A stretch of DNA of 39,101 bases from Candidatus Omnitrophota bacterium (GTDB lineage Bacteria; Omnitrophota; Gorgyraeia; Gygaellales; Profunditerraquicolaceae): contig JACROS010000080.1 of NCBI GenBank assembly GCA_016214325.1, forward strand, positions 1-39,101, given 5' to 3'. Of this stretch, positions 9,449 through 18,379 are shown one piece after another (position 1 is the first letter of the stretch; every line of letters starts with the position of its first letter). The position numbers and the translations under genes are program-made. The notes beneath the pieces are model-generated. The model searched no databases. It was not told the origin of the DNA and saw only the letters and a program-made list of their open reading frames with translations.

Positions 9449-9613
9449 TAGCGAATGGCAAGTCTTGTGTTTTTCGGGGACGTTTGGCGCGCCCAGCGTG
9501 CGCGCCTGCACTCTCTCGGATGCCTCGCTCTCGCAGGCTCTGAGATAGCAGGCGAACCGTGCCCGCTCGGCATCCTCAAAGCCCCTCGAAATCACAAGAC
9601 TTGCCATCCGCTA
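9449..9613 (+). repeat. 165-bp MITE-like palindromic element
   Basis: The ends are near-perfect terminal inverted repeats. Bases 9449-9469 read TAGCGAATGGCAAGTCTTGT plus G, and the reverse complement of 9593-9613 matches 20 of 21 positions (one A/G change). The interior is strikingly GC-rich against the AT-rich neighbours and has smaller inverted motifs (for example GCCTGC and GCAGGC). It carries no convincing gene; pseudo-ORFs on both strands start MASLV because the ends mirror each other. It fills most of the 263-base gap between cysS and tmk. I infer a non-autonomous mobile repeat; one copy alone cannot prove it. Confidence 0.65.
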
Positions 9614-9675
9614 GCAAATAAAATTGAAACTCGCTTAAAAAACCATCAGATTCATTTATTTGATATAGGACTAGC

Positions 9676-10296
9676 ATGAAAGGTAAATTTATTACTTTTG
9701 AGGGTTCGGAGGGATGTGGCAAGAGCACACAGTCTAAAATGCTCGCCCAGTTTCTGGAAAATAAGGGCTTTTCAGTAGTATATTTGCGTGAACCTGGAGG
9801 TGTAAAGGTTAGCGAGAAGATACGTGAGCTTTTGCTTGATGCTAAGAATAAAATCAGCCCGGAAGCAGAGACGCTTCTTTATATGGCTGCGCGTTCTGAA
9901 GTGGTGAATGAAATTATTAAGCCGGCATTAGCTCAAGGAAAGATTATCGTTTGCGACCGTTTTTTAGATTCAACTATTTCCTATCAAGGTTATGGTTTGG
10001 GTATTGATTTAAAAGCAATAAAATTTATTGGCTTATTTGCCACCTGCGGGATTAAGCCGGATCTAACTATTCTTTTAGATCTTCCTCTAAAGAAAGGCCT
10101 GGCGCATCGTAAATTCTGCGAGGATCGTATTGAGCAAAGGCCGATAAGTTATCATCAGAAAGTAAGAAACGGTTATCTTAAATTAGCTTCTCAAGAACCA
10201 AAAAGAATAAAAGTGGTTAAGGTTGAGAAAGAAAAGCTAGCGACTCAAGGAGCAATAAGAAATTTAGTAATTAAGTCAGGGATTTGTAAACTATAA
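9676..10296 (+). CDS. tmk: Thymidylate kinase
   Basis: Phosphorylates dTMP to dTDP. P-loop FEGSEGCGKSTQSKM lies at residues 7-21. The DR(F/Y) substrate motif is CDRFLDSTISYQGYG, and the lid region has CEDRIEQR. The product is 206 residues, normal for the family. It heads a tmk-holB-PSP1-metG-tatD run that mirrors Bacillus gene order; no promoter is obvious in the repeat-filled gap upstream. Confidence 0.95.
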   Translation: MKGKFITFEGSEGCGKSTQSKMLAQFLENKGFSVVYLREPGGVKVSEKIRELLLDAKNKISPEAETLLYMAARSEVVNEIIKPALAQGKIIVCDRFLDSTISYQGYGLGIDLKAIKFIGLFATCGIKPDLTILLDLPLKKGLAHRKFCEDRIEQRPISYHQKVRNGYLKLASQEPKRIKVVKVEKEKLATQGAIRNLVIKSGICKL

Positions 10297-10299
10297 AAA

Positions 10300-11210
10300 A
10301 TGTCATTTGAGAAAATTTTAGGACAAGAAAAAGCAATTGGCATGCTTAAGGGTTACCTAGAGAGTACACGTCTTAGCGGTGGGTATCTTTTTCTTGGCCC
10401 TGAGGGAGTTGGGAAAAAACTTGCTAGTTTAGAATTGGCAAAGGCGTTAAATTGCCAGCAGGATTTACCTAATGCCTGTGATAAATGTGTTTCTTGCAGA
10501 AAGATTGATAATAATCAGCACCCGGATATTCATTTTATTACTAAAGAAGATGATGAAATAAAAATTGAAGATATCCGTAACCTGCAAAAAGAAATAAGTT
10601 TTCGGCCATATGAAGGCAGGAAGACGCACTTTTGAAAGTCTTGGAAGAGCCTCCGGAGAGCAGTTTGATTATTTTAATTAGTAACAAGTCTTCGTTGTTA
10701 CTTAAGACTATTGTTTCACGATGTAAGGCGCTTAAGTTTTCTTCTTTAATGCGGGAAGAAGTGAAGAATATTCTGCAGAGTGATTATAAACTGGAAATTG
10801 ATAAGGCTCATTTCTTGGCTTATTTTTCTGAAGGACAGCTTGGCAGGGCGCTAAAATTAAAAGATACTGATATTTTTACTGAGAAAAATGTTGTTATTGA
10901 TAAATTTATTCTTGCAGAAAAGCCCTGTGTGGATAGTTTGTCTTCAAAGAATAAAACAGAAATTGTTTCGTGGCTCAATATTGCAGTTACTTGGTTTAGG
11001 GATATTTATTTAAAAAAAGCAGGCATGGAAGAAACAGAGCTTATTCATTATGATCGCCGTAAGGAGGTTGAAAGATTTGCTGATATTTATTCTTTTACAT
11101 ATTTAAATCAGGTTTTTGAGTCTCTTTCTAAATCGGTTTTGTATTTAGGGCAGAATATTAACGCGCGTTTACTTCTTTATGAGTTAGCCAGTGGGTTTAC
11201 TTCGAGGTGA
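10300..11210 (+). pseudogene. holB: DNA polymerase III delta' subunit, frameshifted by an internal deletion
   Basis: Clamp-loader subunit delta'. The first frame (10300-10635) gives a normal N-terminus: GQEKAIGMLKGYLES, P-loop-like GPEGVGKKLASLELA, the zinc cysteines in CDKCVSCRKID, and QKEISFRPYEGRK, then stops. The second frame resumes at about 10623 with DALLKVLEEPPESSLIIL, the IVSRCKAL sensor segment and the C-terminal domain to 11210. What is missing is the strand and Walker B-like block normally between GRK and ALLK, about 15-18 codons. Both halves are otherwise well conserved, so this is either a recent lesion or an assembly loss. The 3' end is followed by the PSP1 gene, as expected. 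Confidence 0.85.
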
Positions 11211-11214
11211 ATTT

Positions 11215-12006
11215 ATGAAAGAAAAAATATGGGTTAGGCTTCGTGATTCCGGGCAGGCATATGGTTATGACCCTGGGAATTTAGAAATAAAAGAGGGAGA
11301 TTGTGTAATTGTTGAACATGACCGCGGGCTTGATTATGGAATGATTGTTAAGCCTCATGAGTGTCCTGCGGCTAAACAAGAGGATGCTAAAGAAGAAATT
11401 AAGAAAATAGTCCGTAAGGCTAGCGAATCTGATTTAAAACAGATTGAAGATAATCGCTCAAAGGCTAAAGAAGCATTTAATACTTGTGGAAAGAAAATTG
11501 CCGAGCATAAATTAGATATGAAGTTGGTTAAAGCGGAGTATTCTTTTGATCGCAGTAAGATTGTTTTTTATTTTACTGCCGAAGGGCGGGTTGATTTCAG
11601 GCATCTTGTTAAGGATTTGGCAAAGATTTTTAAGGCACGTATTGAGTTGCGCCAGATTGGAGTTAGAGATGAGGCGCGTCTTTTTGGCGGCTTTGGCCCA
11701 TGCGGAAGAGAGCTTTGCTGTGCAAGGTTTCTAAGAGATTTTGAGCCGGTTACCATTAAAATGGCAAAGGAAGAGGGCTTGTCTTTAAATCCTCCGAAGA
11801 TTTCCGGCCTTTGTGGAAGGCTGATGTGCTGTTTATCTTTTGAGTATGAAACTTATAAGTTGCTTGCTAAGGGCCTTCCTCATGAAGGAGAACATGTAAC
11901 TACGCCGCAGGGTAAAGGTAAGGTTTTAAGTGTAAATGTGTTTAAACGCAGCGCCCAGGTTCAGCTTGATGAGGGCGGGGTCATCGAAGTAGTTTATAAA
12001 CAATAA
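11215..12006 (+). CDS. PSP1 domain (YaaT-like) protein
   Basis: The start is ATG 11215, preceded by GAGGTG; an upstream in-frame GTG at 11191 sits inside holB and is less likely. The 263-residue product opens KIWVRLRDSGQAYGYDPGN and has the PSP1 C-terminal domain with two cysteine clusters, GPCGRELCCARFL and GLCGRLMCCLSFEYE. In Bacillus the homologue YaaT joins the Y complex that affects RNA turnover, sporulation and competence. Here only location and sequence support a YaaT-type role. It lies between holB and metG, a classic position for this gene. Confidence 0.9.
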   Translation: MKEKIWVRLRDSGQAYGYDPGNLEIKEGDCVIVEHDRGLDYGMIVKPHECPAAKQEDAKEEIKKIVRKASESDLKQIEDNRSKAKEAFNTCGKKIAEHKLDMKLVKAEYSFDRSKIVFYFTAEGRVDFRHLVKDLAKIFKARIELRQIGVRDEARLFGGFGPCGRELCCARFLRDFEPVTIKMAKEEGLSLNPPKISGLCGRLMCCLSFEYETYKLLAKGLPHEGEHVTTPQGKGKVLSVNVFKRSAQVQLDEGGVIEVVYKQ

Positions 12007-12008
12007 AA

Positions 12009-13502
12009 ATGGCTGATAAATTTTATATAACAACTCCATTGTATTATGTTAATGCCAGCCCTCATATCGGGCATTCCTATACTTGTATAGCTGCGGATAC
12101 TTTAGCAAGGCATATGCGCCATGTTATTGGAGAGAAAAATGTCTGGTTTCTTACCGGCACCGACGAGCATGGCCAGAAGATTCAAAAGGCAGCTGATGCA
12201 CAAGGCTTAAGCCCGCTTGTTTTTGCGGATAATACGGTTGGGCAGTTTAAAAAGCTCTGGGAAGTTTTAAATATTTCTTACAATGATTTTATTCGCACAA
12301 CCGAAGACCGGCACAAAAGAGTGGTAGCTCGAGTTTTGGATATTTTGTATAAAAAGGGCGATATCTATCAGGATACTTATCAAGGATGGTATTGCACGCC
12401 TTGTGAAACGTTTTGGATTGAATCTCAGTTATCAGAAGGCAAATGTCCTGATTGCAAGCGCCCGGTTGAAAAGATATCAGAAACAAACTACTTTTTTAAG
12501 TTATCAAAATACCAAGATTGGCTGGTTGAGCATATTAAAAATAATCCCGATTTTATAAAGCCTGCTAGCCGCTATGAGGAGGTATCGCGTTTTCTTGAGT
12601 TAAACAAGTTAAGCGATTTATGTATTTCCCGGCCAAGAGAGCGTTTAGGCTGGGGTATACCTTTGCCGTTTAGCCCTGAACATGTAACTTATGTCTGGTT
12701 TGATGCCTTGATAAATTATATTAGTGCAGTGGGGGATTTTAATGATGAAGGTAAATATATTTCTCGTTGGTGGCCAGCTGATATCCAGCTTATGGGAAAA
12801 GATATTCTAAGGCAGCATGCAGTTTACTGGCCAATAATGTTAAGAGCCCTTGATATTGCGCCTCCAAAATTAATCTTTGCTCATGGATGGTGGATGATGG
12901 GAGAGAGCAAAATGTCAAAATCATTGGGTAATGTAGTTTCTCCGATAGAAATGGCCCATAAATATGGGACAGATCCTTATCGTTATTTTCTTCTTCGCGA
13001 TGTGCCATTTGGGCTAGATGGTAACTTTTCAGAAGAATCAATTATTAAAAGATATAATAGCGACTTGGCCAATGATTTGGGCAATCTTGTTTTTCGTACT
13101 TTAACTATGATTGAAAAATATTTTTCCGGCAATGTCCCGGTAATGCAGGATCAGCATTTGAGCGCTCAGGGGAAGCTTATTAAAGAGAAGCTTTTAAATA
13201 TAGAACAAATGGTTATTTCAAGTTTAAATGTTTGTGGGTTTTCTCAGGCATTAGAAGAGGTTTGGAGCCTGATTAATATGGCCAATAAATATGTAGAAGA
13301 TACAAAGCCATGGAATTTGGCAAAAGAAAATAAAACCGAAGAATTAAAAACATTTATTGCGCTATTAGCTAAGGTGATTAGGCAGGTGGGCAAGACTTCA
13401 GCTTGTTTTATGCCTAAGACAGCAGAAGCTATATTTGGGCAAATTGGGGAAGCAACTATTAATAAGTCCGGCCCTTTATTTCCGCGCATTGATACAAAGT
13501 GA
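12009..13502 (+). CDS. metG: Methionyl-tRNA synthetase
   Basis: Class I synthetase charging tRNA-Met. Signatures: TPLYYVNASPHIGHSYT at the N-terminus, a zinc knuckle with CTPCETFW and CPDCKRP, the WFDAL motif, and the KMSKS loop (ESKMSKSLGNVVSP). The product is 497 residues and ends after the anticodon-binding helical domain, so it lacks the C-terminal tRNA-binding domain found in long MetG forms. The stop overlaps the start region of tatD. Confidence 0.97.
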   Translation: MADKFYITTPLYYVNASPHIGHSYTCIAADTLARHMRHVIGEKNVWFLTGTDEHGQKIQKAADAQGLSPLVFADNTVGQFKKLWEVLNISYNDFIRTTEDRHKRVVARVLDILYKKGDIYQDTYQGWYCTPCETFWIESQLSEGKCPDCKRPVEKISETNYFFKLSKYQDWLVEHIKNNPDFIKPASRYEEVSRFLELNKLSDLCISRPRERLGWGIPLPFSPEHVTYVWFDALINYISAVGDFNDEGKYISRWWPADIQLMGKDILRQHAVYWPIMLRALDIAPPKLIFAHGWWMMGESKMSKSLGNVVSPIEMAHKYGTDPYRYFLLRDVPFGLDGNFSEESIIKRYNSDLANDLGNLVFRTLTMIEKYFSGNVPVMQDQHLSAQGKLIKEKLLNIEQMVISSLNVCGFSQALEEVWSLINMANKYVEDTKPWNLAKENKTEELKTFIALLAKVIRQVGKTSACFMPKTAEAIFGQIGEATINKSGPLFPRIDTK

Positions 13503-14263
13503 TGCTTATAGATACGCACTGTCATTTAGACTTTCCGGAGTTTGATTCTGACCGAGATGAAATTATTCAAAATAGTAAGTCTCAGGGAGTAGATTATATT
13601 ATTAATGTCGGCTCAAGCCTGGAGGGTTCAGAGCGTTCAGTTGAGCTGGCAAATAAATATGATTGTGTTTACGCTGTCGTCGGAGTTCATCCGCACGAAG
13701 CTGATGCATTTAATAATAAAATATTTGATAGGATAAAACAGCTTGCCAAGTTACAGAAAATTGTTGCAATTGGAGAGATTGGCTTGGATTATTTTAGAAA
13801 TTTCTCTTTAGTAGAAAACCAGCGCAGAGTTTTTACTTCTTTTTTGAGCCTTGCCAAAGAATTAAATCTTCCATTAGTTTTACATTCCCGCGACGCCCAG
13901 CCAGATACGTTAGAAATTGTACAGGATTTTTTGCCTTTAAAAGCAGTTGTTCATTGTTTTTCTGGCGGTGAAGATTTTCTTAAGTCTTGCCTTGAGTTGG
14001 GATTTTATATTTCTTATACCTGTAATATTACTTATAAAAAAGCTCAAGTATTAAGAGATTTGGTTAAGATTACTCCTCTTGAAAGAATTTTTCTAGAAAC
14101 AGATGCTCCTTATTTATCTCCTGAGGGTATGCGCGGCAAACGTAATTATCCGGCTAATGTGCGTGTTGTAGCTGAGGAGATTGCTCTGGTTAAGGAGACT
14201 ACTTTTGAAAATATAGCAAATATAACTACTAAAAATGCAGTGCAATTTTTTGGGTTAAAATGA
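13502..14263 (+). CDS. tatD: TatD-family metal-dependent hydrolase
   Basis: TIM-barrel DNase/hydrolase. Metal-binding and catalytic motifs are intact: DTHCHLDFPEFDSDRDE at the N-terminus, GEIGLDYFRN, LHSRDAQ, VHCFSGG and LETDAPYL. The ATG at 13502 overlaps the metG stop (TGATG); a GTG at 13499 would add one residue. The metG-tatD order is the common bacterial arrangement (metS-yabD in Bacillus). The stop overlaps the next gene start (ATGA). Confidence 0.94.
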   Translation: MLIDTHCHLDFPEFDSDRDEIIQNSKSQGVDYIINVGSSLEGSERSVELANKYDCVYAVVGVHPHEADAFNNKIFDRIKQLAKLQKIVAIGEIGLDYFRNFSLVENQRRVFTSFLSLAKELNLPLVLHSRDAQPDTLEIVQDFLPLKAVVHCFSGGEDFLKSCLELGFYISYTCNITYKKAQVLRDLVKITPLERIFLETDAPYLSPEGMRGKRNYPANVRVVAEEIALVKETTFENIANITTKNAVQFFGLK

Positions 14264-15381
14264 AATCTAGTGTATCTATAATTAAATGCGCAAGTTACGA
14301 GCAAAGGTTAGTAGAAACATCTGTGCGAAGGGCAGTTGATTCACTCGGAGGCATAGCTGTTTTTATAAGGCCAGGCTCAAGGGTTTTGGTTAAGCCGAAT
14401 TTATTAATGGCAAAAGAGCCTGAGTTTGGTATTGATACTCATCCTGAGGTTATTCGTGCTGTGATTAGGATTTTAAAAGAAATAAAATGCAACATATTAG
14501 TTGGCGACGGGCCGAGTGTTTGGGGGAAACAAATTGAGAATGTTGATGAGGTTTACCGCAGGTCTGGAGCCAAACGAATATGTGATGAAGAAAATGTTGA
14601 AATGGTTAAGTTTGATAAGCGAAAATGGCATGGACAATTTCCCTTAACAAGCTATTTGAATGAATGTGACCATCTAATAAATATTCCAAAATTTAAAACC
14701 CACGAGTTAACTTTGTTGACTGGTGCAATCAAGAACTTATTTGGCTTGGTTTGTGGCACATATAAAACAGAGCTGCATAAAAATCATTTTGAAATTAATG
14801 ATTTCTCAAGAGTGCTTGTTGATATCTATGAGAAGTCAAAACCTGCTTTAACTGTTGTTGATGGGATTGTTGCTATGGAAGGCGATGGCCCGGCAACAAG
14901 CGGAAAATTGCGCAATCTTAATTTGCTATTAGCCGGCAGTGATTGCGTGGCAATAGATACGCTTATGTCTAAAATTATCGGTGTTGAGCCGATGGACGTT
15001 ATTACTATAAAAGAAGCAGTTAGTAGAAAACTGGGTAATGCAAATATGGAGGAGATAGAGGTCTTAGGAGAGCGGTTTGAAGATTGTTTGGGCAGGCCGT
15101 TTTTATTGCCTTCAACTTCTTTTGCCCGAAAAAAGATTCCTTTACCGATAGTTAACATTATCCGCAGGTTAGTTAAATATTATCCATTTGTTTATGAGAA
15201 AAATTGTATTCGTTGCCAGGCTTGCATGGATGCTTGTCCTAAAAATGTGATTAGCATGCGTCCGTATGGTATGCATTTTGATTATAAGAAATGTATTGCT
15301 TGTTTTTGTTGCCAGGAGGCCTGTCCTGCCTCGGCAATTAAGGTTAAGAAAAGCTTAGTGGCAAAACTTATCGGCCTATAA
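14260..15381 (+). CDS. DUF362 protein with C-terminal 2x[4Fe-4S] ferredoxin domain
   Basis: Residues 1-300 are a DUF362 domain: VLVKPNLLMAKEPEFGIDTH, INIPKFKTHELTLLTGAIKN, LHKNHFEINDFSRVLVDIY and VVDGIVAMEGDGPATSG. The C-terminus carries two cluster-binding motifs, CIRCQACMDACPKN and CIACFCCQEACPAS, enough for two [4Fe-4S] clusters. Family members are thought to be iron-sulfur oxidoreductases, but no reaction is established. The gene overlaps tatD by 4 bases and is followed 2 bases later by the TPR gene. Confidence 0.88.
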   Translation: MKSSVSIIKCASYEQRLVETSVRRAVDSLGGIAVFIRPGSRVLVKPNLLMAKEPEFGIDTHPEVIRAVIRILKEIKCNILVGDGPSVWGKQIENVDEVYRRSGAKRICDEENVEMVKFDKRKWHGQFPLTSYLNECDHLINIPKFKTHELTLLTGAIKNLFGLVCGTYKTELHKNHFEINDFSRVLVDIYEKSKPALTVVDGIVAMEGDGPATSGKLRNLNLLLAGSDCVAIDTLMSKIIGVEPMDVITIKEAVSRKLGNANMEEIEVLGERFEDCLGRPFLLPSTSFARKKIPLPIVNIIRRLVKYYPFVYEKNCIRCQACMDACPKNVISMRPYGMHFDYKKCIACFCCQEACPASAIKVKKSLVAKLIGL

Positions 15382-15383
15382 AA

Positions 15384-15992
15384 ATGAGTAAGAATAGCGA
15401 ATTTAGCAAATTAAGAATTGATTTAGACAATGCCATTACTTATGGCACAAAGCTTACTGCAAAAACAATGGCCAGAAAAGGATTAAAGGAGGCAAAAGAG
15501 AGTGGTTTAAAAGGAGAGATTGAGTATTTCTTGGGCCAGATTGATTTGTTGAACAATAAATTTACTAGCGCCATAGAGCATTTTGATGCGGCAATAAAAT
15601 ATAACCCAAAAGACGGCGCTTCTTATAATGATCGTGCTTTATGCATGATAGAGCTGGGAATTATGGATGAAGCAATTTTATATTTTGATAAGGGGATTGA
15701 GGTTGAGCCGGATTATGCGACGATTTATCATAACAAGGGCTGGCTTTTAAATAACCTAGGAGAGCATACAAAAGCAATAAAGTATTTTCATAAAGCCCTT
15801 GAGCTAGAACCAAAAAGAGCAGTGACCTACGATAACTTGGCTGATGCATTATATAATTTGAATGATTTTTCTGGAGCACGGGAGTCTTATCGGAAAGTTT
15901 TGGATTTGCTTAAACCGGGAGAGTGCCGTCAGATTAGAATACAGATTAAAAAGAAAATAAAAGAATTGGAAAACATAGAGGTCAAAAAATGA
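15384..15992 (+). CDS. Tetratricopeptide repeat protein
   Basis: A 202-residue protein made largely of TPR units. Recognisable repeats include SAIEHFDAAIKYNPKDGASY, EAILYFDKGIEVEPDYATIY, KAIKYFHKALELEPKRAVTY and a weaker SGARESYRKVLDL unit. There is no signal peptide, so it is probably a cytosolic scaffold; no partner can be named. It sits between the DUF362 gene and mtnA and overlaps mtnA by 4 bases. Confidence 0.85.
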   Translation: MSKNSEFSKLRIDLDNAITYGTKLTAKTMARKGLKEAKESGLKGEIEYFLGQIDLLNNKFTSAIEHFDAAIKYNPKDGASYNDRALCMIELGIMDEAILYFDKGIEVEPDYATIYHNKGWLLNNLGEHTKAIKYFHKALELEPKRAVTYDNLADALYNLNDFSGARESYRKVLDLLKPGECRQIRIQIKKKIKELENIEVKK

Positions 15993-17029
15993 GTATTCGC
16001 ACTATAGAGTGGAAAAATAATTATATTAGAATGATTGATCAGACAAAGTTGCCGCAAAAGCTGGTGTATTTAAATATTAAGGATATTGAAAGCCTTTGGC
16101 AGGCAATTAAGCTTTTAAAGGTTCGCGGAGCTCCTGCGTTAGGAGGGGCTGCTGGGTTAGGCGCTTATTTGGGAATACGAAATTCCCGCGCTGTAAATTA
16201 TTTGCAATTTGAAAAAGAATTGGGCAGAGTTTGTGATTATTTGGCATCAAGCCGGCCGACAGCAATAAATCTTTTCTGGGGGCTGGAACGGATGATGCGG
16301 GTTTCTCAGGCTAATAAAAATAAAAGTATTCTTGAGATTAAGAAAATGCTTTTTAAAGAAGCTCAAATGATTATTGAAGAAGACAGGGCTTCTTGCCGAC
16401 AGATTGGGAATTTTGGCGAGAAGTTATTCTGCGATAATGATTCTGTTTTAACAATTTGTAATACTGGCATATTGGCTACTATTGATTATGGTACTGCTCT
16501 GGGGGTAATTTATCGTGCGCAGGAAGTTGGGAAGCGCTTAAAGATTTATGCTTGTGAAACGCGCCCGTTATTGCAAGGTGCGCGCTTAACTACGTGGGAA
16601 TTAAAAAGAAAAAATATGGATGTTACTTTGATTTGTGACAGTATGGCCGCAAGCTTAATGCAGCAGGGTAAAATTAAAAAAGTTATAGCCGGGGCAGACA
16701 GGATTGCTGCTAATGGAGATACGGCAAACAAGATTGGTACATCCAGCCTTGCGATTTTAGCCAAGTATCATAAAATACCTTTCTATATTGCAGCACCTGT
16801 TTCAACATTTGACTTAAATATTAAAAGCGGGAAAGAAATCCCTATTGAGCAAAGAAATCCAGCAGAAATAACAGAGCTTTTCTTTAAGAATCGCGTTGCT
16901 CCTCGAGGGATCAAAGTGTTTAATCCGGCTTTTGATGTTACCCCAAATGCTTTGATTAGCGCGATTATTACAGATAAGGGAGTTATTCGTCCGCCATATT
17001 TAAAGAACATATGCTCATATCTAAAATAG
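15989..17029 (+). CDS. mtnA: S-methyl-5-thioribose-1-phosphate isomerase
   Basis: Converts methylthioribose-1-phosphate to methylthioribulose-1-phosphate in methionine salvage. Key segments: KVRGAPALGGAAGLGAYLG, RPTAINLFWGLERM, the catalytic-Cys region TICNTGILATIDYGTALG, and the Asp-containing GADRIAANGDTANKIGTSS. Length of 346 is typical. It may instead be an eIF-2B-alpha-like homologue with a related substrate, but the catalytic Cys and Asp regions favour MtnA. It overlaps thiL by 19 bases. Confidence 0.92.
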   Translation: MSIRTIEWKNNYIRMIDQTKLPQKLVYLNIKDIESLWQAIKLLKVRGAPALGGAAGLGAYLGIRNSRAVNYLQFEKELGRVCDYLASSRPTAINLFWGLERMMRVSQANKNKSILEIKKMLFKEAQMIIEEDRASCRQIGNFGEKLFCDNDSVLTICNTGILATIDYGTALGVIYRAQEVGKRLKIYACETRPLLQGARLTTWELKRKNMDVTLICDSMAASLMQQGKIKKVIAGADRIAANGDTANKIGTSSLAILAKYHKIPFYIAAPVSTFDLNIKSGKEIPIEQRNPAEITELFFKNRVAPRGIKVFNPAFDVTPNALISAIITDKGVIRPPYLKNICSYLK

Positions 17030-17907
17030 GTGAATTTGGTTTGATTGAAAGATTCCGCCGAAAGATTGCAACTGATTTTTCGGTTGTTGTTGGTTCTGGC
17101 GATGATTGCGCTGTTTTAAAATTCGATAAAAAATATTACCAGCTTTTTACTTGTGACATGCTGGTAGAGGGTGTTGATTTTACCGAAAAAACAGACCCTT
17201 ATTTAATCGGCATGAAATCTATGGCAGTTTCTGTAAGTGATATTGCTTCTTGCTGCGGCCTGCCAAAACATTGCGTTGTTTCTTTAGGTGTTCCTAAGAA
17301 AATTAGTTTAAGAAAAGTAGACGGGATTTTTAAAGGAATGAATGACCTTTGCAGGAAATATAAAATTAATCTTGTTGGCGGAGATTTAAGCAGGTCAGAC
17401 AAAATTATTATAGATGTGAGCATGCTTGGTTTGGTTGAGAAAAGTAAATTAGCTTTACGAAGCGGTGCAAAGAAAGGTGATATAATCTTTGTTACTGGGC
17501 CGCTTGGAGGTTCAATTTTAGGAAAGCATCTTTGTTTTGAGCCACGGGTAAAAGAGGCGAGGTTTTTAGCACAAAGATATAAAATTAATTCTATGTTAGA
17601 CATTTCTGATGGTTTGGCCCAAGACCTATGGCACATTCTTAAGAATAGTAAGGTTGGCGGGGTAATTTATGAAGATTTACTGCCGTTAACTAAAGAGGCA
17701 AAAGGCCTTGATGATGCACTTTACATGGGTGAAGATTTTGAGTTACTTTTTACCTTGCCAAATCAGGAAGCAAAAAAACTCTTAAAGAACAATTCTGGAA
17801 GTTTTTATCCTATTGGAGAAATAATTGATAATAATTGCTCTCTAGTGTTGATTGACAAGAATAATAAAGAAAAGGTTTTAAAATCAGACGGATTCCGCCA
17901 TTTTTAA
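17011..17907 (+). CDS. thiL: Thiamine-monophosphate kinase
   Basis: Phosphorylates thiamine monophosphate to the active diphosphate. The N-terminus has FGLIERFRRKIATD and GSGDDCAVLKF (metal/ATP Asp pair). FTCDMLVEGVDF, MAVSVSDIASCCGLP and LVGGDLSRSDKIIIDV follow, and the C-terminal part has LDISDGLAQDLWHI and YMGEDFELLFTLP. At 298 residues it is slightly shorter than many ThiL. The ATG lies inside the end of mtnA. No other thiamine gene is in the window. Confidence 0.92.
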   Translation: MLISKIGEFGLIERFRRKIATDFSVVVGSGDDCAVLKFDKKYYQLFTCDMLVEGVDFTEKTDPYLIGMKSMAVSVSDIASCCGLPKHCVVSLGVPKKISLRKVDGIFKGMNDLCRKYKINLVGGDLSRSDKIIIDVSMLGLVEKSKLALRSGAKKGDIIFVTGPLGGSILGKHLCFEPRVKEARFLAQRYKINSMLDISDGLAQDLWHILKNSKVGGVIYEDLLPLTKEAKGLDDALYMGEDFELLFTLPNQEAKKLLKNNSGSFYPIGEIIDNNCSLVLIDKNNKEKVLKSDGFRHF

Positions 17908-17908
17908 T

Positions 17909-18379
17909 ATGGAAATAATTTCAAATTCAGCGGCAGAAACAAGAAATATTGGAAGGGCAATTGCAAAGAATGTTCTTCCCGGTGATATACTTTGTCTTGT
18001 GGGCCAGCTTGGCTCAGGAAAAACCATGCTTACTAAAGGTATTGCTTCTGGTCTAAGATTGAATGCCGAGAAAGTGATCAGTCCGTCGTTCGTATTGATT
18101 CGCGAGCATTGGCAAGGCAGGCGTGCTTTGTATCATTTTGACCTTTACAGATTAAATGATCCTGAAGATATTCTGGCCTTAGGTTATGAAGATTATTTAT
18201 ATGGGAATGGAGTATCGGTGATTGAATGGGCAGAGCGTTTGGAATATCTTTTACCAAGAGAATTCTTGAAGATTGAATTAACATTCAAGGATAAATCAAA
18301 AAGAGTGTTAAAATTTAGCGCCCAGGGTAAACATTATAAAGATTTATTAGGGAGAATTCATGAAGATATTAGGAATTGA
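17909..18379 (+). CDS. tsaE: tRNA threonylcarbamoyladenosine biosynthesis ATPase TsaE
   Basis: P-loop ATPase of the t6A37 tRNA-modification machinery that works with TsaB and TsaD. Walker A is GQLGSGKTMLTKG. The family signatures SPSFVLIREH, YHFDLYRLNDPEDI and VIEWAERL are present. Length of 156 residues is typical. It overlaps tsaB by 20 bases, a common adjacency that supports both calls. Confidence 0.95.
   Translation: MEIISNSAAETRNIGRAIAKNVLPGDILCLVGQLGSGKTMLTKGIASGLRLNAEKVISPSFVLIREHWQGRRALYHFDLYRLNDPEDILALGYEDYLYGNGVSVIEWAERLEYLLPREFLKIELTFKDKSKRVLKFSAQGKHYKDLLGRIHEDIRN

Noticed and set aside
9365-9679. Overlapping ORFs on both strands between cysS and tmk, each beginning MASLV
   Set aside because: They are translations of the palindromic repeat element; the shared start reflects the inverted ends, and the remaining sequence resembles no protein.
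17199-17636. 145-codon minus-strand ORF inside thiL
   Set aside because: It is a shadow frame; thiL carries all family motifs on the plus strand.
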